In this document: positions 26,622 through 34,713 of the stretch, piece after piece
Layout of the letters: each line of letters starts with the position of its first letter
How positions within the stretch are numbered: the stretch's first letter is position 1
DNA from: Bauldia sp.
GTDB lineage: Bacteria; Pseudomonadota; Alphaproteobacteria; Rhizobiales; Kaistiaceae
Reading direction: 5' to 3'
NCBI GenBank assembly: GCA_037200845.1
Contig: JBBCGQ010000001.1
Coordinates: 1,178,001 to 1,242,000 of the forward strand
Length of the DNA: 64,000 bases
The notes under the pieces: model-generated
Told to the model about the DNA's origin: nothing
The model's input: the letters and a program-made list of their open reading frames with translations, nothing else
The model's database searches: none
Made by a program: the position numbers and the translations under genes

Positions 26622-27374
26622 ATGATCCGCGACTTCACCTCCACCCGCCTCCACGTCCGCGCCGAGCTCGCGGCGGACGCCACCATCGACCTCGACCCGA
26701 AACAGTCGAACTACCTGGTCAACGTGCTCCGCCTCCGCCCCGGCGAATCGGTCCTCGTGTTCAACGGCAGCGATGGCGAGTGGCGCGCCGAGCTGTCGGC
26801 GTCAGGCAGGAAAAGCTGGCGCCTCGCCGCGACCGAACAGACCCGCCCGCAGCCCGCCGCGCCCGACCTCCACTACATCTTCGCGCCCCTGAAGCACGCC
26901 CGCCTCGACTACATGGTCGAGAAGGCGGTGGAGATGGGCGCCGGGCGTCTCCGCCCGGTGCTGACGCAGCACACCCAGGCGACGCGCGTGAACCGCGAGC
27001 GCATGGAAGCCAACGCGATCGAGGCCGCCGAGCAATGCGGCATCCTCTCGCTGCCGGCGATCGACGACCCCGTCGCATTGCCTGCGCTGCTCGATCAATG
27101 GCCGAAGGAAGAGAGCACCCGCCGCATCGTCTTCTGCGACGAGTCGGCCGAGGGCGACCCCATCGCGGTGCTGAAGGCGCTGCCGCCATCGCCGCTGGCT
27201 GTGCTGATCGGCCCCGAAGGCGGCTTCGCCGAAGACGAACGCGCGCTGCTCCGCCGGCTGCCGTTCGTCACCGCGATCAGCCTCGGCCCCCGCATCCTCC
27301 GCGCCGACACAGCGGCAGTTGCCGCGCTCGCCATAGTGCAAGCCATACTCGGCGATTGGCGAAGCTCCGCTTGA
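26622..27374 (+). CDS. rsmE: 16S rRNA m3U1498 methyltransferase RsmE
   Basis: This SPOUT-fold enzyme of 250 residues methylates N3 of U1498 in 16S rRNA at the decoding centre, using S-adenosylmethionine. An N-terminal PUA-like domain (about 1-70, [15 protein letters not shown]) is followed by the knotted domain with [32 protein letters not shown] and [17 protein letters not shown], all diagnostic. The last codons and the stop (GAAGCTCCGCTTGA) are also the first bases of a family A repeat, so the repeat supplies the C-terminus. The pair rsmE-gshA, here separated by one unrelated reverse gene, is a common neighbourhood in rhizobial genomes. Confidence 0.96.
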   Translation: MIRDFTSTRLHVRAELAADATIDLDPKQSNYLVNVLRLRPGESVLVFNGSDGEWRAELSASGRKSWRLAATEQTRPQPAAPDLHYIFAPLKHARLDYMVEKAVEMGAGRLRPVLTQHTQATRVNRERMEANAIEAAEQCGILSLPAIDDPVALPALLDQWPKEESTRRIVFCDESAEGDPIAVLKALPPSPLAVLIGPEGGFAEDERALLRRLPFVTAISLGPRILRADTAAVAALAIVQAILGDWRSSA

Positions 27375-27427
27375 ACCCTCCCCTTGCGGGAGGGTCAAAC
27401 CGCCGAAGGCGGTTTGGGGAGGGGTGC
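27361..27427. repeat. Intergenic palindromic repeat, family A, copy 3
   Basis: GAAGCTCCGCTTGAACC, CCTCCCC-TTGC-GGGAGGG, AAACCGCC-GAA-GGCGGTTT and GGGGAGGGGTG. Its first 14 bases overlap the end of rsmE and contain its stop codon. Confidence 0.8.
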
Positions 27428-27479
27428 CGCGAGCGCCGCCCTCCAGGCGACCGGAAAACCTGAGCGCCACCCTTCATCA

Positions 27480-27583
27480 GTCACCTCTCCCAGAGGGAGA
27501 GGGCTTCCGAACTTGGCGAGCGTGAGCGAGCCTGGGGAGGAAGGGTGAGGGGTTAGGGACAGGAGTTATAAGCGAGGGGTCCG
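27480..27583. repeat. Intergenic repeat, family B, copy 3
   Basis: GTCACCTCTCCCAGAGGGAG, AGGGCTTC, GGCGAGCGTGAGCGAGCC and AAGGGTGAGGGGTTAGGGAC follow in the same order as the left arm of 23924-24099. The facing arm is missing. It completes the gap between rsmE and the reverse gene at 27590. Confidence 0.75.
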
Positions 27584-27589
27584 CCCGCC

Positions 27590-28285
27590 TCACGCCGGCG
27601 AAGCAAAACTTCCCGGACTGTTCGCAGTCCCGCTAAGCTCCGGCAGCCGTTCCCGCTTTGCTTCCGCCAAGCCGCGCCGCACGGCTTCCGCGTCGTGGTC
27701 CTTGGTATAGACCGGCGAGTGCGGCTGCTGCCGCCACGACTCGTCGAGCCCGCCGGCATCGATCGGGTCGAAGCCGAGATCGTCGACAAGCTTGAGCACG
27801 ATCGCCTTCGCCGCCGCATCGTCGCCGGCGACCGGCAGCGCGATCCGCCCCGGCGTGCCCTTCGGCTTGCCGCGTTCTGCCAGCGAGCGCGAGAAGATGT
27901 TGTTGAACGCCTTGGTGACCGGATGGCCGATCTGCTGTTCGACCCAGCGGCTTTCCGTCAGACCCGCTTCGATGCCCTCGATGCGGCCGTCGCGCTGGCG
28001 CGGATAATAGTTGCCCGTGTCGACGACCGGCACATGCTTCGGCACGTTGGCGAAAAGCCCGGCCGGCAGCTTCGCGATCTTCGCTTCCGGAATCGTGACC
28101 ACGATCAGATCGACGTCGCGTACCGCGTCCTCAACCGTCACCGCCGTGGCGCCGGTCTCCGCGGCGAGCGCACGCAGCGTATCCGGCCCGCGCGAGTTTG
28201 CGACCTTCACCTGATGGCCGAGCGTCCGCAGCCGCCGCGCCAGGGTGCCGCCGATATTTCCGGCGCCGATGATGCCGATCTTCAT
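27590..28285 (-). CDS. NADPH-dependent F420 reductase-like oxidoreductase (Rossmann fold)
   Basis: This is a protein of 231 residues with an N-terminal dinucleotide site MKIGIIGAGNIGGTLARRL, typical of the F420-dependent NADP reductase / NAD-binding family (PF03807). In bacteria without F420 such proteins are usually uncharacterised NADP oxidoreductases. KVANSRGPDTLRAL after the second strand has the Ser-Arg pair that favours NADP. HPVTKAFNNIFSRSL and LVDDLGFDPIDAGGLDESW match the family further on. The start at 28285 has GAGGAA upstream. It sits on the reverse strand between rsmE and gshA, so it may have been inserted into that pair. Confidence 0.87.
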   Translation of the reverse strand: MKIGIIGAGNIGGTLARRLRTLGHQVKVANSRGPDTLRALAAETGATAVTVEDAVRDVDLIVVTIPEAKIAKLPAGLFANVPKHVPVVDTGNYYPRQRDGRIEGIEAGLTESRWVEQQIGHPVTKAFNNIFSRSLAERGKPKGTPGRIALPVAGDDAAAKAIVLKLVDDLGFDPIDAGGLDESWRQQPHSPVYTKDHDAEAVRRGLAEAKRERLPELSGTANSPGSFASPA

Positions 28286-28476
28286 GGGTTCCTCGCCTCG
28301 CTGGTTGAGGGGGTGCCAAGGCACATACCGCGTCCGCCTCGCTCGTCGAGAGGCGGCGAAAACGAAGTGGCAAAGTTGCGCGCCCGCCCCAGATTGAGGC
28401 AGAACGTCCCGCCGATTGCCCGCCTCCTGTCTCCCCGCTAATCTCCGCGCCCCATTCACCGGAAAGTTGTTCCCAC

Positions 28477-29847
28477 ATGGCCCGCGACGTCTCCGACGCG
28501 ACGCCGATAGAATCCCGCGACCAGCTCGTTGAAGCGATTGCCTCAGGCGGCAAGCCGAAGGCGGCGTGGCGCGTCGGCACGGAGCACGAGAAATTCGGCT
28601 TCTACCTCGCCGATCATGCGCCGGTGCCTTACGAGGGCGACCGCGGCATCCGCCGCCTGCTCGAAGCCATGGAAGGCCTGCTCGGCTGGCAGCCGATCGT
28701 CGATGGCGCGCACGTCATCGGCCTGACCGACCCGACCGGGCAGGGCGCCATATCGCTGGAGCCCGGCGGCCAGTTCGAGTTGTCCGGCGCCCCGCTCGCC
28801 ACCATCCACCAGACGGCCCGTGAGGTGAACGCGCATCTGGCGCAGGTGCGCGAATGCGCAACGCCGCTCGGCATCGGCTTCCTCGGCGCCGGCTTCTCGC
28901 CGCGCTGGACGCGCGCCGAAACGCCCGTGATGCCGAAGTCGCGCTACGCCATCATGGCGCGCTACATGCCCAAGGTCGGCGGCAAGGGCCTCGACATGAT
29001 GTTCCGCACCTGCACCATCCAGGCTAACCTCGACTTCGCCGACGAGGCCGACATGGTCAGGAAGATGCGCGTCGGCCTGGCGCTCCAGCCGGTGGTCACG
29101 GCGCTCTTCGCCAACTCGCCGTTCACCGAGGGCAAGCCCAACGGCTACCAGTCCTATCGCTCCGAGATCTGGCTCGACACCGATCGTGACCGCACCGGCA
29201 TGCTGCCCTTCGCCTTCGAGCGCGGCTTCGGCTTCGAGCAGTACGTCGACTGGGCGCTCGACGTGCCGATGTATTTCGTCAAGCGCGGCGACCACTACCA
29301 CGACGTCGCCGGCGCCTCCTTCCGCGACCTCATGGCCGGCAAGCTCGCCGAGCTTCCCGGCGAGCACGCCACGTTGTCCGACTGGATGAACCACCTGTCG
29401 ACGCTGTTCCCCGAGGTGCGCCTCAAGAAATATCTCGAGATGCGCGGCGCCGACGGCGGCGAGGGCAGCGTGATCTCCGCCGTTCCCGCGTTGTGGGTCG
29501 GCCTCATGTACGATTCCCTCGCGCTCGATGCCGCGTGGCAGATCGTGCAGGACTGGACCGAGGGCGAGCGCCAGCAGATGCGGAACGCCGTGCCCTTGAC
29601 CGCCCTCGACACCCCGTTCCGCAACCGCACCGTCCGCGACATCGCCAACGAGGTCGTGGCGTTGGCGAAGGCCGGCCTCGTCCGCCGCGCCAACAAGGAT
29701 CGCGAAGGCAACGACGAGTCGATCTACCTCGCCCCGGTCGAGGAGACTCTGGCCTCCGGCAAGACGCCGGCCGACCGCGTCCTCGACGAATACGAGAACG
29801 ACTGGAACGGCGACATCGACAAGATTTTCACCACGCACGCCTACTAG
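28477..29847 (+). CDS. gshA: Glutamate-cysteine ligase, plant-type
   Basis: This enzyme joins glutamate and cysteine with ATP to make gamma-glutamylcysteine, the first step of glutathione synthesis. At 456 residues it matches the alphaproteobacterial and plant class rather than the E. coli GshA class. Diagnostic blocks are WRVGTEHEKFGFY, ISLEPGGQFELSGAP, LGAGFSPRW, the RYAIMARYMP segment, RTCTIQANLDFADEADMVRK, and PFAFERGFGFEQYVDWALD. Six bases in front of ATG 28477 there is only weak ribosome-site similarity. It appears to form a single-gene transcript and would supply the thiol for peroxide and aldehyde defence. Confidence 0.96.
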   Translation: MARDVSDATPIESRDQLVEAIASGGKPKAAWRVGTEHEKFGFYLADHAPVPYEGDRGIRRLLEAMEGLLGWQPIVDGAHVIGLTDPTGQGAISLEPGGQFELSGAPLATIHQTAREVNAHLAQVRECATPLGIGFLGAGFSPRWTRAETPVMPKSRYAIMARYMPKVGGKGLDMMFRTCTIQANLDFADEADMVRKMRVGLALQPVVTALFANSPFTEGKPNGYQSYRSEIWLDTDRDRTGMLPFAFERGFGFEQYVDWALDVPMYFVKRGDHYHDVAGASFRDLMAGKLAELPGEHATLSDWMNHLSTLFPEVRLKKYLEMRGADGGEGSVISAVPALWVGLMYDSLALDAAWQIVQDWTEGERQQMRNAVPLTALDTPFRNRTVRDIANEVVALAKAGLVRRANKDREGNDESIYLAPVEETLASGKTPADRVLDEYENDWNGDIDKIFTTHAY

Positions 29848-29904
29848 CCGCCCGCTGTCCCCTCTCCCTCCACCTGCTCGGCGGCGCCTTCGCCTCCCCA
29901 CCGC

Positions 29905-30023
29905 TGTCATCCTTCGGCGAGGCCGCAGGCCTCGACCGGAGGACCACGCCCAGCACGCACACCGTCGGTTGAAGTGAGGAGAGCGGTCCTCCGGTCGGCG
30001 CTGCGCGCCGCCGAAGGATGACA
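29905..30023. repeat. Intergenic inverted repeat, family E
   Basis: TGTCATCCTTCGGCG at the left and CGCCGAAGGATGACA at the right are perfect complements, with inner GGCCGCAGGCC and GGAGGACC/GGTCCTCC arms. It fills most of the 310-base gap after gshA; the rest holds the terminator at 30067-30100 and no gene. Confidence 0.8.
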
Positions 30024-30066
30024 GCCTGGGGAGGGCCCACTTCGCCGCGCGCCACCCGTACCCGAA

Positions 30067-30100
30067 AACGAAAATGGCCCGCCGAGTAACCGGCGGGCCA
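30067..30100 (-). terminator. Rho-independent terminator of the DUF1127 gene
   Basis: Read on the minus strand, TGGCCCGCCG and CGGCGGGCCA pair perfectly across a six-base loop and are followed by TTTTCGTTTTC. It lies about 60 bases beyond the DUF1127 stop. Confidence 0.85.
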
Positions 30101-30157
30101 GTCTACCGAAGCTCCCAGGGGACCAGGAGCTCCGAAAATTCGTCTGCGCCTCGAGAC

Positions 30158-30454
30158 CTAGTCGTCGAAGGTGTAGAGCGCGCGGCTGTGCGCCCGCACC
30201 GCCTCGCGCCGCTCCTGCGAGAACGAGCGCAACTGCTGCGACGGGTCCTCGCTCATCCGCGCGGCCAGCGCCCCGCGGACGTCGCACGACGTGAGCCCGA
30301 TGTCGCTCAGCATGCGGTCGTCCCAGTAGAGAAGGTTGTTGACCGAACGGCGATTCTTCACCGCGGTCCACACGGCGGCGACGCGGGCGAAACCTGCCTC
30401 GACGAACTGCCGCAAGCCATACGACTCGCTGTGGGAAAATTCGGTGGTGGCCAT
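30158..30454 (-). CDS. DUF1127 domain protein
   Basis: This is a small basic protein of 98 residues carrying the DUF1127 (YjiS-like) core LLYWDDRMLSDIGLTSCDVRGAL at about 42-64 (the central residues are the D-R-x-L-x-D-I-G-L pattern). Short DUF1127 proteins in alphaproteobacteria bind RNA and affect phosphate, carbon and small-RNA regulation; the present one is longer and has an N-terminal helix before the core. It has its own terminator and is divergent from a LysR gene. The shared 183-base gap carries two TTGATCATT repeats that may be the LysR target. Confidence 0.9.
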   Translation of the reverse strand: MATTEFSHSESYGLRQFVEAGFARVAAVWTAVKNRRSVNNLLYWDDRMLSDIGLTSCDVRGALAARMSEDPSQQLRSFSQERREAVRAHSRALYTFDD

Positions 30455-30553
30455 GGTCGTTCTCCTTCAGAGGTGCCCGGTGAATGCCGCCCGCTTCGGG
30501 TCGGTGTGAGGGGTTGTTTGCTCCGGGGACGCTGACTATTTGCCTGATCCCCA

Positions 30554-30606
30554 TTGATCATTCCAACGAATGTTTCTAATATGGTCCATCTGTTTGGTTG
30601 ATCATT
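30554..30606. promoter_or_regulatory. Two TTGATCATT direct repeats in the DUF1127/LysR gap
   Basis: TTGATCATT is found at 30554-30562 and 30598-30606, 44 bases apart or about four helical turns, in a locally AT-rich stretch between the two divergent starts. It is a candidate binding site for the LysR protein, inferred from position. Confidence 0.4.
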
Positions 30607-30637
30607 GAAACGGCAGAAACACGGGAGTTTTCGTGAC

Positions 30638-31516
30638 ATGACCGCGACATTGGACCTCGATCAGCTCCGCACGTTCGTGGCGATTGCGGAGAGCGGATCC
30701 TTCACCCGCGCGGCCGAGGCCGTGCACAAGACTCAGTCCGCCGTGTCGATGCAGATGCGCCGGCTGGAGGAGCGGATCGGCAAGCCGATTTTCACCCGCG
30801 ACGGCCGCATGTCGAAGCTCTCGGACGACGGCGAGCGCCTGCTGGGTTACGCCCGCCGCATGGTCTCGCTGTCCAACGAAACCATCGCCGCCTTCGACGA
30901 GACCGAGTTGACCGGCTCGGTCCGCCTCGGCACGCCGGACGACTACGCCGATCGCTTCCTGCCCGAGATTCTCGCCCGCTTCGCGCGCTCCAATCCGCGC
31001 GTCGAAGTCTCCGTCGTCTGCGAGCCGTCGCAGGTGCTGATGGAACTGTCGCGCACCGCCGACATCGACCTCGCCATCGTCACCGCCTGCGGCGATGTCG
31101 AGACGGAAGTCATCCGCCAGGAGCCGCTGCTCTGGGTGACCAGCGCCGCGCACCACACCGAGCAGGAGGAGATCGTGCCGCTGGCGCTGTCGAAGGCGCC
31201 GTGCATGTGGCGCACCGCCGGCCTCGACGGCCTCACCCGCATCGGCCGCAAGTACCGCGTCCGCTACACCAGTGGCAACTCGACCGCGATCAGCGCCGCG
31301 GTGCTGGCCGGCCTCGCCGTCACGGTCGTCGCCGAGTCCGCACTCCGCCCCGGCATGCGAGTCCTCTCCGAGCAGGAAGGCTTCCCGCGTCTCCCCTCCT
31401 GCGAGATCGGCATCATCCGCTCATGGAACAAGCCGAACTCGCCCATCGTCGACAAGCTCGCCGAGCACATCGTCTCCTCCCTCGACAACCTCTCGGTCCC
31501 CGCCGTCGCGGCCTAG
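30638..31516 (+). CDS. LysR family transcriptional regulator
   Basis: This is a LysR-type regulator of 292 residues. The N-terminal winged helix contains DLDQLRTFVAIAESGSF and AEAVHKTQSAVSMQMRRLEE, and the effector domain follows with GSVRLGTPDDYADRFLPEIL. The ATG at 30638 is preferred over 30605 because GGGAG lies at 30623-30627 and family similarity begins there. It is divergent from the DUF1127 gene, which it probably regulates. In rhizobial genomes LysR genes of this style often stand beside DUF1127 genes; the effector is unknown. Confidence 0.92.
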   Translation: MTATLDLDQLRTFVAIAESGSFTRAAEAVHKTQSAVSMQMRRLEERIGKPIFTRDGRMSKLSDDGERLLGYARRMVSLSNETIAAFDETELTGSVRLGTPDDYADRFLPEILARFARSNPRVEVSVVCEPSQVLMELSRTADIDLAIVTACGDVETEVIRQEPLLWVTSAAHHTEQEEIVPLALSKAPCMWRTAGLDGLTRIGRKYRVRYTSGNSTAISAAVLAGLAVTVVAESALRPGMRVLSEQEGFPRLPSCEIGIIRSWNKPNSPIVDKLAEHIVSSLDNLSVPAVAA

Positions 31517-31529
31517 TTTGTTTTGTTGA

Positions 31530-31600
31530 TCTCCCCCCTTGCGGGGGAGATAGCCGCGCTCGGTCCGCGTCAGCGGACCTAGCAAGGCTAGAGGGGGGCC
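31530..31600. repeat. Intergenic repeat, family F, copy 1
   Basis: CTCCCCCCTTGCGGGGGAGA is followed by GGTCCGCGTCAGCGGACC and a CTAGCAAGGCTAG palindrome, then GGGGGGCC. Three hairpins in a row follow the LysR stop. Confidence 0.7.
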
Positions 31601-31620
31601 AGCACACGCCGCCGCTGCTT

Positions 31621-31671
31621 CTCCCTCCCCCTTGCGGGGAGGGTGCCGAGCAAAGCGAGGCGGGTGGGGGA
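31621..31671. repeat. Intergenic repeat, family F, copy 2
   Basis: CTCCCTCCCCCTTGCGGGGA and GGGTGCCGAGCAAAGCGAGG, then CGGGTGGGGGAAAG. A shortened element of the same style as the preceding one. Confidence 0.6.
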
Positions 31672-31709
31672 AAGCCTCACCCACCATGACCGTCATCGTG
31701 TGGAAGGAA

Positions 31710-31824
31710 CCCCCTCCCAACCTCCCCCTTTCAGGGGGAGAGGCAAAACCGAGTTGCGCTCTTCACCTGTTGCCACCTCACCGCCCGTGACCACCTCCCT
31801 GAAAAGGGGGAGGGCGGGAGGGGG
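31710..31824. repeat. Intergenic inverted repeat, family H
   Basis: CCCCCTCCC-AACCTCCCCCTTTCAG at the left faces CTGAAAAGGGGGAGG-GCGGGAGGGGG at the right. With the family F copies it occupies most of the 476-base gap between the LysR gene and the peroxiredoxin; no gene is seen there. Confidence 0.75.
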
Positions 31825-31992
31825 TCATGCCAGACCGCGCACCGCCACAGAAAATTCAATGCGCTGTACCGCGTCGCCGCGCACTCCCATTCCGCCGCAA
31901 CACCCCCGCACCAAACGCGCATTCCTTGAGCCCCACCCGGCGCGCGCCTACATCAATCTCCACCAGAAAAAAATTCCACGAGGAGAATCCCC

Positions 31993-32655
31993 ATGTCCCT
32001 GCGCATCGGCGACGTCGCGCCCGATTTCGAGGCCAACACCACCCAAGGCCCGATCAAGTTCCACCAGTGGCTGGGCGACAGCTGGGGCATCCTCTTCTCG
32101 CACCCCAAGGATTTCACGCCCGTCTGCACGACCGAGCTCGGCGCCATGGCCAAGCTCAGCCCTGACTTCAAGAAGCGCAACGTCAAGGTCATCGGCCTCA
32201 GCGTCGATCCGGTCGATAAGCACGCCGGCTGGGCGAAGGACATCGCCGAGACGCAGGGCACCGCGCCGGACTTCCCGATGATCGGCGACCCCGAGCTGAA
32301 GATCTCCAAGCTCTACGACATGCTCCCCGCCGCCGCCGGCGAAACCTCGGAAGGCCGCACCGCCGCCGACAACCAGACCGTCCGCACCGTCTACGTCATC
32401 GGCCCCGACAAGAAGATCAAGCTGTCGCTCTCCTACCCGATGACCACGGGCCGCAACTTCGACGAGATCCTGCGCGTCGTGGACTCCCTCCAGCTCACCG
32501 CCAAGTTCAAGGTCGCGACGCCCGCGAACTGGAAGGAAGGCGGCGACGTCATCATCGCGGGATCTGTCTCGGACGAGGACGCGAAGAAGACGTATCCCAA
32601 CGGCTGGAAGTCCCCGAAGCCATACATCCGGATTGTGCCGCAGCCGCGGGGGTAG
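31993..32655 (+). CDS. 1-Cys peroxiredoxin (Prx6 type)
   Basis: This is a thiol peroxidase of 220 residues that reduces hydrogen peroxide and organic peroxides in the cytoplasm. The active site FTPVCTTELG places the peroxidatic Cys at residue 45 with Thr 42 in the usual PxxxTxxC arrangement. No resolving Cys is present, and the long C-terminal extension after residue 160 (TPANWKEGGDVIIAGSVSDE) is the Prx6 hallmark. Reduction would need glutathione or ascorbate, and gshA lies 2 kb upstream. GAGGAG at about 31979 gives a strong ribosome site. A single-gene transcript is likely. Confidence 0.95.
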   Translation: MSLRIGDVAPDFEANTTQGPIKFHQWLGDSWGILFSHPKDFTPVCTTELGAMAKLSPDFKKRNVKVIGLSVDPVDKHAGWAKDIAETQGTAPDFPMIGDPELKISKLYDMLPAAAGETSEGRTAADNQTVRTVYVIGPDKKIKLSLSYPMTTGRNFDEILRVVDSLQLTAKFKVATPANWKEGGDVIIAGSVSDEDAKKTYPNGWKSPKPYIRIVPQPRG

Positions 32656-32950
32656 AGCAGGGCGGTCATTGCTATTCGAAGCCGATTTAGGAGGCGTGTC
32701 CTAAGGAATGGGCGAGTCCTCCTTTTGCCGTGTGGCTAGTTGCGAGGTGATAAAACGGCAGCGCCGGTAGGCGCAGTCCGCGACTGCGCCAACACCCCGC
32801 GCCGCCAATGCGCCAACCACACCAACCCTTCGACGACCCTTGTCCGCCGTCCGACCCGCCAGCCGACGCTAACCCCGCCCTAATAAGTTCACGACGCTCG
32901 CTATGGATGCGTGGGCAGGACCGGCGTTGTTGGGTCGATTATAAAGGCCG
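32656..32950. other. Gap without a gene: weak terminator and a GC hairpin
   Basis: A loose AGGAGG...CCTCCTTTT stem at 32689-32727 may end the peroxiredoxin transcript. A perfect hairpin, GGCGCAGT-CCGCG-ACTGCGCC, lies at 32770-32790. From about 32830 the sequence becomes less GC-rich, leading into the orphan gene at 32951. A 77-codon open frame at 32808-33041 overlaps that gene and shows no protein-like features. Confidence 0.5.
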
Positions 32951-33787
32951 ATGGATCAGCGTAAGTTTCGATATCGTTCGACCAATAGGCCCCGCGCGTT
33001 CTCTTCTGGCGAGCCTGCTTTTTACGTTGCTAAAAAATTAGTCGATTCTCGACACGAAATCGCGGCAACCATCGCATTTATCACGGGCCGGGAACGATTT
33101 GGCCAGGCGTACCGCGGCCTGCAACCCGACTATTTTCATCGGATGTCGCGAAAAAGCGGGGTCTATTGCCGTCCGCTTGTTCCCACAAAACGACTAGCGC
33201 CAGACGCCTCGTTTCCCGGCGATGTCGATCTTCTCATTGTTCCATACGACGGCGATGAACTCGTTCTCCATCGAACGATTGCGTTAGAAATTAAGGTGGT
33301 TCGGGCGACCTTCCGTAAGCAAGGAAAGTCCCCGAATGAATTCGGCTTCTCTCAGGCCGCAGCGCTCATGAAGCTCGGTTTTCCTTACGTGGCCGTAGCT
33401 CACTTAATAGTGTCAGACAAAAGCCCACGGTCAGCGTGGCGTCCGATGGGCGTCGCTCGCGTCTTAGATCGACATGGACGGGTCGAACTCTTGAATCCAG
33501 TTGAAGCAGATTGGTTGCCGATCGATCTAATGTTACGATCGATAGGTCGGTTGAACGCGGCGGCTCCGCCAAGCATTGGATTAGTTGCTTGCTATGTCGG
33601 ATCGAGCATTGATGATCTGACCGGATCACCTCGCAGTGGGTGGTTGTGTCCCGACTGTAGAGCTGCGACTTGGAATCCTCTCCAAAGTCGCGCTCTTCTG
33701 CGAAGGGTTGCTGAACTCTTCGAGAGTGACTCAAGTTCCTTCTTCGACAATCCGAGGTATGACGCCGCAAAACGCGGCTCTGACTAA
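32951..33787 (+). CDS. Orphan protein with a PD-(D/E)XK nuclease-like core and a C-terminal CxxC
   Basis: I do not recognise the family by name. The protein has 278 residues. Residues 90-115 read as the PD-(D/E)XK pattern: GDVD at 90-93 (D91 or D93), a hydrophobic strand LLIVPY, and ALEIKVV with E113 and K115. A following FSQAAALMKLGFPYVAVAHL supplies the helix, with Q135, and strand usual after that core. WLCPDC near 232-236 could bind zinc, or half of a site. Base composition drops to roughly 47-58 per cent GC per line, with TTA, AAT and ATA codons rare elsewhere here. It lies alone between a peroxiredoxin and repeat DNA. Horizontal acquisition is likely. A defence, repair or restriction role is possible but not shown. 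Confidence 0.6.
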   Translation: MDQRKFRYRSTNRPRAFSSGEPAFYVAKKLVDSRHEIAATIAFITGRERFGQAYRGLQPDYFHRMSRKSGVYCRPLVPTKRLAPDASFPGDVDLLIVPYDGDELVLHRTIALEIKVVRATFRKQGKSPNEFGFSQAAALMKLGFPYVAVAHLIVSDKSPRSAWRPMGVARVLDRHGRVELLNPVEADWLPIDLMLRSIGRLNAAAPPSIGLVACYVGSSIDDLTGSPRSGWLCPDCRAATWNPLQSRALLRRVAELFESDSSSFFDNPRYDAAKRGSD

Positions 33788-34435
33788 GGTCGAGCCGTCG
33801 CACGTTCGAAGCGATTCAGCTTGCAGCTCGTAGCGCGGAACAGCGGATCTGTATTCCGCATCGTCCGGCGATCCCAACGGGCCGGGCTGCGCCTTGCCTA
33901 GCTTACCTTGGGGCAACGTCGGCGGTCGCCGCCGCTGGTCGCGGCGTCGTCTCTGCTCGAAAATAGCTTATCCCCGCTTCCCAAACCTCCCCGATAATCC
34001 CCGCGTCCTCGCTCGACGAAGGGGCGCCAACCGGTGGCGACCAGTTTGCGGAGCGGATCTCGGTGAGAGATGGCGGCACGGTGCCGTCGGACGTGGTGCC
34101 CGCCGTGTGGCTCGCAGCCATACGGAAGGGACGACCCCTGGCCGGGCCGTCGGCTCACCGCCGTCTGCCTTGTCACCTGGCTTAAGGTCCGCCGCCCTGA
34201 TGCCTTTCCCGTTCGGCGGGGAGGGCGTGCCGGGAGCAATTCCGGCAGGCGCGACGGAACGAAGTTCCTGGCCAGCGGCCCGCGAAATCGCCGCGGCGGG
34301 CGCTCATTCGAGCGCCCACAAAATATCGGACGGCACTCGAACGAGCGACCGCCACCCCTTCGGGGGATCGAAGGAATGGAAGGAGAAGAAGACTCGCGCG
34401 GAAAGGTGTCGCGAGAACGACGAGGCACACTCAGA
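33788..34435. other. Gap without a recognisable gene
   Basis: Almost 650 bases hold no convincing gene. The most protein-like open frame is minus 33903-34121 (72 codons), which is unrecognised. A perfect hairpin GGGCGCTC-ATTC-GAGCGCCC lies at 34298-34317. No tRNA, RNase P, SRP or tmRNA landmark was seen. Together with the repeats to 34693 this is the longest non-coding stretch in the window. Confidence 0.5.
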
Positions 34436-34505
34436 TTTCCCCTCTCCCCGGAGGGGAGAGGGCCATGAGCCTTAGGAGCGCAGCGAGTTAGGCGAATGGG
34501 GGTGA
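34436..34505. repeat. Intergenic repeat, family B, copy 4
   Basis: TCCCCTCTCCCCGGAGGGGA, AGGGCCATGAGCCTT and GGAGCGCAGCGAGTTAGGCG, then GGGGGTGAAG. It faces copy 5 at 34625-34693, with about 120 unrelated bases between them. Confidence 0.7.
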
Positions 34506-34624
34506 AGAGCGGTTCGCGCAGCGAACGAAACATGCCGGTGGCATGTTTCGAGCGATGAACGCCCGAGCGTAAGCAACGGCCGGGAGGGGAGACTACCGAC
34601 CGGAGTTGTTCACGCGAGGCCGCA

Positions 34625-34693
34625 GACCCTCACCCTTCGTCTCTAGTTCGCTTCGCTCACAAGGGCCGAAGCCCTCCCCGTCGGGGGGAGGGG
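34625..34693. repeat. Intergenic repeat, family B, copy 5
   Basis: ACCCTCACCCTTCGTCTCTA, GTTCGCTTCGCTCACAAGGG and CCGAAGCCCTCCCCGTCGGG. It is almost the right arm of 24026-24099. Confidence 0.75.
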
Positions 34694-34713
34694 ATATGGA
34701 GGCGCCGACGCAG

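Noticed and set aside
33788..34435. RNase P RNA, tmRNA or SRP RNA in the long gap
   Set aside because: None of the conserved landmark sequences for these RNAs was seen on either strand.
19631..34693. Possible CRISPR array among the many short palindromic repeats
   Set aside because: Copies are scattered singly or in facing pairs with no regular spacing, no unique spacers and no cas genes.
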